Positions 27,339-35,262 of a stretch of DNA of 64,000 nt are shown piece after piece. Within the stretch, counting starts at the first letter, position 1. Each line of letters opens with the position of its first letter. The notes beneath the pieces are model-generated. The model had not been told where the DNA came from. It did no database searches and worked only from the letters and a program-made list of their open reading frames with translations. The position numbers were made by a program, and so were the translations under genes. This DNA comes from Hymenobacter monticola (lineage in GTDB: Bacteria > Bacteroidota > Bacteroidia > Cytophagales > Hymenobacteraceae): NCBI RefSeq assembly GCF_022811645.1, contig NZ_CP094534.1:1798001-1862000 (forward strand), read 5' to 3'.

Positions 27339-28046
27339 ATGCTGGCCGCGCCGCCCGTCTTCTACCTCATCCCCGGCCTCGGCGCCGACGAGCGGGTGTT
27401 TCAGTTTCTGCAGCTGTGCGGCGAAGTGCACGTGCTGCGCTGGCTGGCGCCTCAAACGCCCGCCGAGCCGTTGCCGCACTACGCGGCCCGGCTGGCGGCG
27501 GCCGTGCCCACGGGGCAGCCTTGCTGGCTAGTGGGCGTGTCGTTTGGCGGCGTGCTGGCGCAGGAGGTAGCGGCTTTGCGGCCCCTGGCCCGGGTGGTGC
27601 TCATTTCCAGCTTCGTAAGCCCGCGTGAATTGCCGTGGGTTGGTCGGCTGGCCCGCACCACCGGCCTTCATCGGCTGGTGCCTGCCCAGCTGCTGCCGCT
27701 GCTGCCCCGCGTGGCGCAGTGGTTCTTTGGGGCCCGCAATGGCGGCGAATACCGCCTGCTTCGGCAAATCCTGCGCGATACGGACCCCGCTTTCACCCGC
27801 TGGGCCATTGCGCAGCTCCTGCAGTGGCCGGGCCGACCGTGGCTTCCCATCGTCCGCATCCACGGCACCACCGACCGGTTGCTGCCCGCCGGGGCCGCGC
27901 TCAGCCAGCATGCCTTGCCCGGTGGCCACCTCATTATCATTAACCAAGCTGCGGAAATCAGCCATATTTTGAATGAGTTGGCTGAAAATTTAAACGGTCG
28001 TCATGCCGAGCGTAGCGGGAAAGATGCTTCGCTACACTCGGCGTGA
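27339..28046 (+). CDS. Alpha/beta hydrolase with a repeat-encoded C-terminal tail
   Basis: A 235-residue serine hydrolase fold protein. It starts VFYLIPGLGADERVF (oxyanion region), has the elbow GVSFGG with Ser, Asp in HGTTDRLLP and a His in GGHLIII. Substrate unknown. The last 16 or so residues (GRHAERSGKDASLHSA) are encoded by the dispersed palindrome at 27998-28048, so the original stop has probably been replaced by the inserted element. Confidence 0.82.
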   Translation: MLAAPPVFYLIPGLGADERVFQFLQLCGEVHVLRWLAPQTPAEPLPHYAARLAAAVPTGQPCWLVGVSFGGVLAQEVAALRPLARVVLISSFVSPRELPWVGRLARTTGLHRLVPAQLLPLLPRVAQWFFGARNGGEYRLLRQILRDTDPAFTRWAIAQLLQWPGRPWLPIVRIHGTTDRLLPAGAALSQHALPGGHLIIINQAAEISHILNELAENLNGRHAERSGKDASLHSA

Positions 28047-28048
28047 TG
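27998..28048. repeat. REP-like palindrome (GTCATGCCGAGCGTAGCG family)
   Basis: GTCATGCCGAGCGTAGCG and CGCTACACTCGGCGTGATG form an imperfect hairpin. The element covers the 3' end of the hydrolase gene and ends 26 bases before the cyclase gene. Same general family as at 9303-9493. Confidence 0.75.
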
Positions 28049-28073
28049 GTCTTCTGGTAACAACTTCGCAACT

Positions 28074-28853
28074 ATGCTTCCCAATTACCCCTACGCCGGC
28101 CGCACCTACAGCTTCGACCCCGCGGCGCCCATTGACATTTCCCTGCCGCTGGCGCCCGGCCCGGGCCAGGTGAACTGCTTCTGGGCCGAGCCGGTGCAGT
28201 TTGATACCATTCGGGTGGGAAGCTTCGTGGGCAGCGTGGCGCAGGGCGGCAGCACCAACTACCAGCGTGTGCACCTCACACCCCACGGCAACGGCACCCA
28301 CACCGAGTGCTACGGCCACATCTCGCCCGACCCGGACGTGACGCTCAACCAGTGCCTGCGCCGCTTCCTGTGGGTGGCCCGGCTGGTGAGCGTGGCCCCG
28401 CGCCCCCAGCCCAACGGCGACCTAGTGGTAATGCTGGCCGACCTGCAAGCCGCTCTGGCCAACCAACCCGACCGCGCCATTCCCGAAGCCCTCGTGCTCC
28501 GCACCCTGCCCAACGACCCGGCCAAGCGCACCCGCCAGTATTCCGGCACCAACCCTACCTACATCGAGCCCGCCCTGGCCGAGTGGCTGGTGGAGCACAA
28601 CGTCCAGCATTTCCTGCTCGACCTGCCCAGTGTCGACCGCGAGGAGGACGCGGGCCAGCTGCTGGCCCACCACGCCTTCTGGCAGTACCCCGCACAGCCG
28701 CGCTACTCCGCTACCATCACCGAGCTGATTTTCGTGCCCGACGCGGTGGCCGACGGCCTCTACCTGCTCAACCTACAGATTACCAGCCTGGAACTGGACG
28801 CCAGCCCCAGCAAACCCGTGCTTTATGCACTGATAGGCATTACAGCTTCCTGA
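28074..28853 (+). CDS. Cyclase family protein (kynurenine formamidase-like)
   Basis: A 259-residue metal-dependent amidohydrolase of the cyclase family (PF04199). The metal-binding motif is THGxGTHxE-like: HLTPHGNGTHTECYGHIS near residue 66. Other marks are PIDISLPL at the start and HFLLDLPSVDREEDAG, which carries further ligands. The substrate could be an acylated aromatic amine or another amide or lactone. It probably continues the hemW group across the palindrome. Confidence 0.85.
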   Translation: MLPNYPYAGRTYSFDPAAPIDISLPLAPGPGQVNCFWAEPVQFDTIRVGSFVGSVAQGGSTNYQRVHLTPHGNGTHTECYGHISPDPDVTLNQCLRRFLWVARLVSVAPRPQPNGDLVVMLADLQAALANQPDRAIPEALVLRTLPNDPAKRTRQYSGTNPTYIEPALAEWLVEHNVQHFLLDLPSVDREEDAGQLLAHHAFWQYPAQPRYSATITELIFVPDAVADGLYLLNLQITSLELDASPSKPVLYALIGITAS

Positions 28854-29039
28854 CAGCAGCTCTGGCTTTGATTTAGCGGGTTTTTCGAGCGTTCGACTTG
28901 GCCCACGCAGCTATTGAACCGGCAGTTCGAGCTTTTCCGGGAACCGCTTGCTAGATTGCTTATTCGTTGGAAGTAACATGGAAAGCCATGCGCTGACTGT
29001 TGCATTTCAACTGTTTAGCTTCGCTCGTTCCTCGCTGTT

Positions 29040-29734
29040 ATGTTGGCTGCCCGCACGCTAAAGATTTTCACGCTCGGCATCGGTCTGGCGGCCACCGCAG
29101 CCGCGTAGCCGGCGCAGGAAGTGTCACCGTCGGCACCGACCCACGCACCGCGTCTGTTATTTAAGGGTGGCTTGCGCCTTAACCACCTTTTCTACCTGCC
29201 CGACCAGCAAAGCTGGCAGCTGGTGCTACCCTCGTCGGTGGGCTTGGAGTATCGCCTCAGCCCCCGCTTCGCGCTCTACACGCAGCTAGAGTCCGACCTG
29301 TCGGCCGGGCGTGGCCCCCGCGGCCGTCGCCGCCGCACCCAGCTGCCCACCACTTCCACCGACCTTGCGCTTGGGGCGCGCTATTATTTCAACCAGCCCG
29401 TTGCGGGCAATTCCCCGAGCCACCCCGAGCCCTGGGGCAATTACTTAGCGTTGGAAAGCAACGCCGAGCTAGCTCAAACTGGCCGGGGCGGGCGTCGCGG
29501 CCGCAATCTGACCGTCGGCCGCGTCACACCGGCACTCTTCGCACTGTGTGGCACCCAGCACCGCGGCCCGGGCCGACATCTGCTTTACGACCTCAATGCC
29601 GGCCTCGGCATCGTGATGCCGCCCGCTTACGCCACCGACGCCAAAATGTCGCCACCTTGGAGCGTGGCCGCGCAGTCAACCTGCGGGTGTACTTGGTCAA
29701 CCACCAGCGGCTACCAAAGCCGGTTGGCTTCTGA
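29040..29734 (+). pseudogene. Decayed exported beta-barrel-like protein gene
   Basis: From the ATG at 29040 the frame encodes a good signal peptide (MLAARTLKIFTLGIGLAATA) and hits TAG at 29106-29108, exactly at the cleavage site. The same frame then runs on for about 180 codons (RLLFKGGLRLNHLFYLP, ALYTQLESDLSAG, LALGARYYF: beta-barrel style). Near 29641 an AAAA run is followed by loss of frame; the frame two bases on ends ERGRAVNLRVYLVNHQRL and stops at 29734. One extra A would join the two parts. Two independent lesions argue for a true pseudogene rather than an error. Confidence 0.7.
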
Positions 29735-29750
29735 GCCAGGCAAAACGCGG

Positions 29751-29779
29751 AAAGGGCTGCCCGGTAGGAGCAGCCCTTT
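29751..29779. terminator. Bidirectional hairpin terminator
   Basis: AAAGGGCTGC pairs with GCAGCCCTTT. It serves the leftward ribosomal genes (29801-30463) and could also end transcription from the pseudogene. Confidence 0.8.
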
Positions 29780-29800
29780 GCTATGCTAGCGTGCTGGCAA

Positions 29801-30076
29801 TTAAGCCGGTACCGAAACGACTTCGCGGGGGATAACCGTTACGAACGAACGGTCCTTGCGACCTTTCTTGAACGACACTTCGCCGTCAACGAGAGCGAAC
29901 AGCGTGTGGTCCTTGCCCATGCCTACGTTCTCGCCGGCGTGGTGCTTGGTGCCGCGCTGACGCACGATGATGTTGCCGGCAACGAGGGCCTGGCCCCCGA
30001 AAATCTTGATGCCGAGACGTTTGGAATGCGATTCGCGGCCGTTGTTGGACGAGCCGACACCTTTCTTGTGAGCCAT
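29801..30076 (-). CDS. rpmA: 50S ribosomal protein L27
   Basis: A 91-residue ribosomal protein located near the peptidyl transferase centre. [20 protein letters not shown] and [19 protein letters not shown] and [19 protein letters not shown] are diagnostic. It starts directly with MAHKK, without the cleavable N-terminal extension of Firmicutes. Co-transcribed with rplU, 81 bases upstream. Confidence 0.98.
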   Translation of the reverse strand: MAHKKGVGSSNNGRESHSKRLGIKIFGGQALVAGNIIVRQRGTKHHAGENVGMGKDHTLFALVDGEVSFKKGRKDRSFVTVIPREVVSVPA

Positions 30077-30157
30077 GGTATTGAAGCTAATGCTGCCGGC
30101 AAATGGCCGGCAGCGGCTGGTTTAATAGAGAATTAGATAACAAACAACCGGTCGAAA

Positions 30158-30463
30158 TTAACCGATGCTGTTAATCATTACTTTGGTGAACGACTGGCGG
30201 TGGCCATTCATCTTCTGGTAGCCCTTGCGGCGCTTCTTCTTGAAGACGAGAACTTTGTCACCCTTCACGTGGGCGAGGATGGTGCCGGTAACGGCCACGT
30301 TCAACTCGGGGGCGCCCACGGTGATGGTGCCGTTGTCATCGGTCAGCAGGGCGTTGCCCAGCGTTACGGTGTCGCCAACATTGCCGGCCAGTTTGTGAGC
30401 GTAAACGAATTTGTTGGCCTCAACCTTGGTCTGCTGGCCAGCTATGTTAACAATTGCGTACAT
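30158..30463 (-). CDS. rplU: 50S ribosomal protein L21
   Basis: A 101-residue 23S rRNA-binding protein. The start at 30463 (MYAIVNIAGQQTKVE) is the family N-terminus; the longer frame from 30499 is rejected. Also seen: VFKKKRRKGYQKMNGHRQSFT, the conserved C-terminal RNA-binding part. First gene of the rplU-rpmA pair. Confidence 0.98.
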   Translation of the reverse strand: MYAIVNIAGQQTKVEANKFVYAHKLAGNVGDTVTLGNALLTDDNGTITVGAPELNVAVTGTILAHVKGDKVLVFKKKRRKGYQKMNGHRQSFTKVMINSIG

Positions 30464-30973
30464 CAGCTTTCGCGGGTTTTTTCTAAAATGGGAAGGCAAA
30501 AGTACGGCTTTGATTTGGCAATTCCAAACCTAAGTTGTTAATCGTCATTGGCTGGCCCCTGCCCGCGCCCGCAAAAGGCCACTGAAGTACCCGCAAGCCG
30601 GGTTACAGCAGCTGGAAGAAAAACGCACGGGTACGTACGTACAATAAGCAGTTTTGGGGACAAGTGCACTTATCCACAGTCGAAATGTGGAAAACCCCGG
30701 AAAAAGTGGCTGATTTTGAGGGTAATTTGAGAAGGAACGGTGCGGCCAGCTTGTGGAAAACCGCAATGCCTCGGCTTGGAAAAAGTCCGGACTTAGCAAA
30801 AAATTAACGAAGAAAAAAGCCGGGTTGGGCGCCCGTTCCCCTCGGGGGCGGGCCTATATTTGAACCAGGAAGGTCGACCGCATTTCCCGCGCTTCAGCCA
30901 AACATCTGCCCGAGAACTACGGTTGAGTTGCCACTTTCCCCGCCGAATTCCGCCATCAAAGACCCGAGAAACT
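30464..30973. promoter_or_regulatory. rplU/nrdB divergent region with DnaA-box cluster
   Basis: No gene is supported in these 510 bases. A perfect DnaA box TTATCCACA is at 30670-30678, and TGTGGAAAA (reverse of TTTTCCACA) is at 30686-30694 and 30752-30760. GGTAATTTG at 30721-30729 resembles a -7 box between them. In E. coli nrdAB is controlled by DnaA through such boxes; a similar role here is inferred. The stretch 30780-30840 is A-rich. Confidence 0.6.
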
Positions 30974-31933
30974 ATGGAGCCGCTCCTTGCCGAAAACCCC
31001 AACCGCTTCGTGCTCTTCCCCATCCAGAACGATGAGGTGTGGCAGTACTACAAGAAGTCGCAGGCTTCGTTCTGGACCGCTGAAGAAATCGACCTCTCGC
31101 AGGACCAGAAAGACTGGAACAATCTCAACGACAACGAGAAACACTTCATCAAGCACGTGCTGGCCTTCTTTGCGGCCTCCGACGGCATTGTGAACGAGAA
31201 CCTGGCCGTGAACTTCATGCAGGAAGTGCAGATGCCCGAGGCGCGCTGCTTCTACGGCTTCCAGATTATGATGGAAAACATTCACAGCGAGACGTATTCG
31301 CTGCTGATTGACACCTACATCAAAGACCCCAAGGAAAAGGACTACCTCTTCAATGCCCTCGAAACGGTGCCCGCCGTGCAGAAAAAGGGCGAGTGGGCGC
31401 TGAAATGGATTAACTCCGAGAACTTTGCCGAGCGCCTCATCGCCTTCGCGGCCGTAGAAGGCATCTTCTTCTCGGGTTCGTTCTGCAGCATCTTTTGGCT
31501 GAAGAAGCGCGGCCTGATGCCGGGCCTGACGTTCTCCAACGAGCTGATTTCGCGCGACGAAGGCCTGCACTGCGACTTCGCCTGCCTGCTCTACAGCTAC
31601 CTGCAAAACAAACTCGACCCGGCCCGGGTACAGGGCATCATCCGCGACGCGGTGACCATTGAGCAGGAGTTCGTGACCGACGCGCTGCCAGTGAGCCTCA
31701 TCGGCATGAACGCCAAGTCGATGTCGCAGTACATCGAGTTTGTGGCCGACCGCCTGCTGGTAGCCCTAGGCTGCGGCAAGATTTACAACGCCACCAACCC
31801 CTTCGATTTCATGGAGATGATTTCGGTGCAGGGCAAAACCAACTTCTTCGAGAAGCGCGTGGCCGAGTACCAGAAAGCCGGCGTGATGAGCGAGCGCAAC
31901 GACAACGTGTTCTCGCTGGACGAGGATTTCTAG
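30974..31933 (+). CDS. nrdB: Class Ia ribonucleotide reductase, beta subunit
   Basis: Houses the di-iron/tyrosyl radical cofactor that starts reduction of ribonucleotides to deoxyribonucleotides with NrdA. 319 residues from the ATG at 30974. The sequence [20 protein letters not shown] carries iron-ligand Glu/His and the radical Tyr, and [12 protein letters not shown] further ligands; these look closest to eukaryote-type R2. The C-terminal tail NVFSLDEDF is the peptide that docks to NrdA. Its partner nrdA lies 3.3 kb downstream. Confidence 0.97.
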   Translation: MEPLLAENPNRFVLFPIQNDEVWQYYKKSQASFWTAEEIDLSQDQKDWNNLNDNEKHFIKHVLAFFAASDGIVNENLAVNFMQEVQMPEARCFYGFQIMMENIHSETYSLLIDTYIKDPKEKDYLFNALETVPAVQKKGEWALKWINSENFAERLIAFAAVEGIFFSGSFCSIFWLKKRGLMPGLTFSNELISRDEGLHCDFACLLYSYLQNKLDPARVQGIIRDAVTIEQEFVTDALPVSLIGMNAKSMSQYIEFVADRLLVALGCGKIYNATNPFDFMEMISVQGKTNFFEKRVAEYQKAGVMSERNDNVFSLDEDF

Positions 31934-32253
31934 GAGGCACTAGCTTTTTGTACTGACTTAGCAGAAACCCTACGGCTCACGCCGTGGGGTTTTTCATTTT
32001 TAAGGTGGCAAGGTCGGCAGTAGCTAAATGCAGGCATTCGCAATGCCAGTTGGATAGGGCCACTGTCCAATTTCGCCAAATGATACAGCCTCGACTACCA
32101 GCTGAGAGCAAACTAGTGCCGCCAGATGCTGCCTGCTGCAAAAAACCGTTGGGCTAAGGCAACCACATGTCGAAAAAAAGCGAGTTGGGAGGATACCGAG
32201 CCGCTGGCTCGAGCGCAGTTCGTCAATAACTTCGCTGCTTATTCTCTTCCAAT
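31934..32253 (+). terminator. Gap after nrdB holding a strong terminator
   Basis: AAACCCTACGGC pairs with GCCGTGGGGTTTTT at 31965-31994, a typical Rho-independent terminator. The remaining bases to 32253 contain no gene I can support and no clear promoter for the YceI gene. Confidence 0.8.
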
Positions 32254-32880
32254 ATGAAATACAGGTTACTTCTTTTAGCGAGTCTTTTGGCGGCAGTTCC
32301 TGCTGCTCACGCCCAGACGGCTCCGGCTGCTGCTGTGCCCTCGGCGTCCGCCGCGGCCAAGCTGCCGCGCTACACTTCGGCTACCGGGATTATCACATTC
32401 TTTTCCTCGGCGCCGCTCGAAGACATTGAGGCGCTGAACTCCAAGGTGGCGGGCGTTTTTGAGATGGCGACCGGGCAGCTGGCTTTCTCCATGCTGATGC
32501 GCGACTTCCAGTTTAAGAACACGCTGATGCAGGAGCACTTCAACGAGAACTACGCCGAGAGCGAGAAGTACCCGCGGGCGCGCTTCACGGGCGCGCTGGT
32601 GACCATGCCCGACGAGGCGACGTTGCGCAGCGGCCCGCAGCCGGTGTACGTGCAAGGCGTGCTCACCATTCATGGGGTGAAGCGCAAGGTGCGGGTGCCG
32701 GGTACCCTGCACCTGCGCGACAACGACCTGGTAGTGACCTCAAAATTTGCCGTGGCCCCGGCCGACTACAAGATTAAAATCCCCGCCTTGGTGCGCAACA
32801 ACATTGCCAAGAGCATCGATGTAAGCTTGATAATGACCTGCCAGCCCACCACGGCCGCCACGGCCAGCATTGCCAAGTAG
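32254..32880 (+). CDS. YceI family periplasmic protein
   Basis: A 208-residue exported protein (signal MKYRLLLLASLLAAVPAAHA) with the YceI lipocalin-like barrel, which binds isoprenoid or other lipids. Family marks are ITFFSSAPLEDIEALNSKVAGVF, FKNTLMQEHFNENYAESEKYP and the internal VQGVLTIHGVKRKVRVPGT. Binding partner unknown. A hairpin terminator follows at 32902-32933. Confidence 0.88.
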   Translation: MKYRLLLLASLLAAVPAAHAQTAPAAAVPSASAAAKLPRYTSATGIITFFSSAPLEDIEALNSKVAGVFEMATGQLAFSMLMRDFQFKNTLMQEHFNENYAESEKYPRARFTGALVTMPDEATLRSGPQPVYVQGVLTIHGVKRKVRVPGTLHLRDNDLVVTSKFAVAPADYKIKIPALVRNNIAKSIDVSLIMTCQPTTAATASIAK

Positions 32881-32901
32881 CGCCGCACTGCGCGGCACAG
32901 A

Positions 32902-32933
32902 AAAGCCCGCCCTGCGTTAGCAGTGGCGGGCTT
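32902..32933. terminator. Hairpin terminator between convergent genes
   Basis: AAAGCCCGCC pairs with GGCGGGCTTT; A-run before and T-run after permit use from both sides. Confidence 0.8.
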
Positions 32934-32966
32934 TCTGGTGAATAGCCACTGGCCAGCGGCTGCAGG

Positions 32967-33776
32967 CTAATGGTAAGCCGGGGTATGAGCCGGAGTAGCA
33001 ACAGCGGCGGGAGCTGCCGGTGCGGCTGGAACTGCCAAGGCAGGCGCAAATACCTTGCGCAGCAGCAGATGCGTAGGCATGTACACCACGAGCAGCAGCG
33101 TGGCCATCCAGCCCAGTAGGTAGAGCGGGGCGGGCAGCCAGGTTTGGGCCTTAGCGTCGTCGAAACCGAACACGTAGTTGATGTTGACGGGAATTTTGGG
33201 GTCGGGCATGATGGCGCCGGCCGGGGGCAGTAGGAAGAAGGCCACTAGGCACAGCCCCCAGCCCAGGGCCGTCCACGACCAGAGGGCGCGGCGGTCGTAG
33301 CCCAGGCGCTGGAGCAGGAACAGCAGCAGGAAGGGCAGCCAGCCGTGGAAGAAAGAGAGCCCGCGCAGAAACAACGAGCGGTTGGGGTCGAACATGTAGG
33401 ACGTGAGCCCCACCAGGTGCACGCCGAACAGTTCGCCCAGAAAATCAGCGCACCACAGCACCTGGGGCAGCAGGATGCCCACGGCGGCCATTGATGCGGG
33501 CCGGGCGTGCTCGGTCCAGAGGCTGATGAGGCAGAGCAGCAGGGCCACGTCGCAGAAGTACAGGAAGTTGGTAGGGCCGTAGTTGACGTAGTACACCGGC
33601 ACCAGCACGCCGACAAAAGCGGTAACCACGAGTTTGAGCCAAAGCGGCAGGCGGGAAGCGGAGGCAGTAGGCATGAGTAGGGTCGGTGAAGTGAACGAAT
33701 GCACCAGCGGTTGCGAATGAGCTTGCTGGGAAGCTGAGGCGAAATACGCGGGCCACGCATCGAATACCGAACTCAT
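32967..33776 (-). CDS. Multi-pass membrane protein of unknown function
   Basis: Up to 269 residues with about seven hydrophobic segments (for instance WLKLVVTAFVGVLVPVYYVN, FLYFCDVALLLCLISLW, LPFLLLFLLQRLGY, APLYLLGWMATLLLVVYMP). It ends in an Ala/Pro-rich tail. ATG at 33776 or 33674 is possible; the second starts just before the first membrane segment and may be correct. The AT-rich stretch 33777-33850 should hold the promoter. No function recognised. Confidence 0.7.
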   Translation of the reverse strand: MSSVFDAWPAYFASASQQAHSQPLVHSFTSPTLLMPTASASRLPLWLKLVVTAFVGVLVPVYYVNYGPTNFLYFCDVALLLCLISLWTEHARPASMAAVGILLPQVLWCADFLGELFGVHLVGLTSYMFDPNRSLFLRGLSFFHGWLPFLLLFLLQRLGYDRRALWSWTALGWGLCLVAFFLLPPAGAIMPDPKIPVNINYVFGFDDAKAQTWLPAPLYLLGWMATLLLVVYMPTHLLLRKVFAPALAVPAAPAAPAAVATPAHTPAYH

Positions 33777-33957
33777 TTTTATGTTTTTGAGACTTTATGA
33801 ATTAGGGATATTTACTGCAAGATATTGTTTATCAATATAAAAAAGATGGGTCAGTAGATTTTGCAAATGCTTTCAAGACGCACTTTTCTGCTTCAGCAGC
33901 GACGGGCTGGTAAGCGGCGGGAACACGAAATGCAAGCGGCGCGCCGTTGCGGGAGCT

Positions 33958-34935
33958 ATGACGAAGTTTCGACGCTTCTTGGATTGGCTGCGGCCGCTGA
34001 TGCCTTACTGCAACATGGTGCTGGCCGGGGCGGCCTACTGGGCCAATGAGTATTGGTTCCAGGGCTTCTGTCAGCCAGTGGAATGGGCAGCGTGGGTATT
34101 GGTAATCAGCACGGCGGCTTTTCTGCTATGGCCTTTCGCGAAGCGCGTGCCAGGGCTGAACTATCTGCTGCTATTTCTGATGGGCGTGCATTTCACGGTG
34201 TGCGTGTATTGCGCGCTGTTCATCGACCCGGTGCAGATGATAGGTATGCTGCTGTTCTCGTTCCTGGTGTTTCCGCTTTTGCTGTGGGTGCCAGCGGTGT
34301 TTGCGGTGCAGGCTTTGAACCGAACCCTAGTGAGCCGGCTGCCCAGGGCCAAGGTCGTTTTCGGCGTGGGCGTGTTGACCTTGTTGCCCATCCAACTCTG
34401 GGCAGAGTTGCAATACCGGGAGGTAGAAGCAGCCATAGCGAGCCTACCGGCAAGCCAGCGGCGCCGAGCGGCTGCATTAGCCCGGGTGGTGCCGCGTAAC
34501 TACATAGCTGAACGCTTGGCAGGGGCGTATTTTAAATACCACAACTTTCCCGAATTCATCCTTGATGGCTGGCGGCCACCATTGCACGACCCTTTGGTCA
34601 ACCTTTGCTTATGGGCTCATCACGCCCAAAACTTAGCGGGCAATCCACTCAGCGTATTTCATTTGAATGTCGAGAAGGACTCGTTGCGGGGCTCCTTGAA
34701 GCAGCAGGCCCTACTCTACCACCTGCTGTTTCCGAGGCAATCCATCAAGGCCGACTGCGCCTGCAACCAAACCTATAACGGGGAAGGATACTTCTTCTGG
34801 GAGCCGCAGTGGAACAACCCGGAAGCGAGCCGCCGGGTGCAGGAGGAACTGGCAAAACAGGAGCTGATGATAAAGTCGAAGGGAACATTCAGCACTCACT
34901 TTCCGGAAGTAGACAGTACTGCTCGATTAGAGTAG
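33958..34935 (+). CDS. Membrane protein with soluble C-terminal domain, unknown
   Basis: A 325-residue protein with about five hydrophobic segments in the first 150 residues (WAAWVLVISTAAFLLWPF, LLLFLMGVHFTVCVYCALF, IGMLLFSFLVFPLLLWVPAVFA) and a soluble part of about 170 residues containing DCACNQTYNGEGYFFWEPQW. Not recognised. It lies between nrdB and nrdA, and base composition looks somewhat lower in GC than its neighbours. ATG at 33958 is preceded by GGGAG. Confidence 0.65.
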   Translation: MTKFRRFLDWLRPLMPYCNMVLAGAAYWANEYWFQGFCQPVEWAAWVLVISTAAFLLWPFAKRVPGLNYLLLFLMGVHFTVCVYCALFIDPVQMIGMLLFSFLVFPLLLWVPAVFAVQALNRTLVSRLPRAKVVFGVGVLTLLPIQLWAELQYREVEAAIASLPASQRRRAAALARVVPRNYIAERLAGAYFKYHNFPEFILDGWRPPLHDPLVNLCLWAHHAQNLAGNPLSVFHLNVEKDSLRGSLKQQALLYHLLFPRQSIKADCACNQTYNGEGYFFWEPQWNNPEASRRVQEELAKQELMIKSKGTFSTHFPEVDSTARLE

Positions 34936-35262
34936 GTGTAGCCACTCGTTCAGGGTAAAGACAGCCGCGGAAATGGGCGACCTGAACCGCGGTACCCTAA
35001 GCCTCCTTGTCGGAATGAGTAGGGGCCTACTGAAAAGTGGCCGGGCACGGCCGTTTAAGCGGTGTGTGGAAAACTTCCGGAACTTTTCCTTGTCCTTGGA
35101 AAACACAGGAGGTAATTTCCGGGATTGAATATCGAACCTACCGCTGCTACCCCAGCCTTCGGTTCTGCTCTTTCACAACTGCCTCAACGACTTGCCGCCG
35201 GTACTGTGCCGCGTCGGCTCCTTCAGTATATAAGCAAAAATCCCCAACCAAACACCACTGGT
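34936..35262 (+). promoter_or_regulatory. nrdA leader with promoter and DnaA-box-like site
   Basis: TGTGGAAAA at 35065-35073 is the reverse of the DnaA-box variant TTTTCCACA, as before nrdB. TTG (35090-35092), 20 bases, TAATTT (35113-35118) is a plausible promoter. The words TGTGGAAAAC and GGTAATTT occur before both nrd genes. No open reading frame here is convincing. Confidence 0.55.

Noticed and set aside
29106..29108. TAG as a recoded or read-through codon
   Set aside because: A second lesion in the same gene and ordinary use of TAG as stop in neighbouring genes argue for decay.
30670..30760. Replication origin
   Set aside because: Three DnaA-box-like words are present, but there is no dnaA/dnaN neighbourhood and no clear unwinding region; control of nrdB is the simpler reading.
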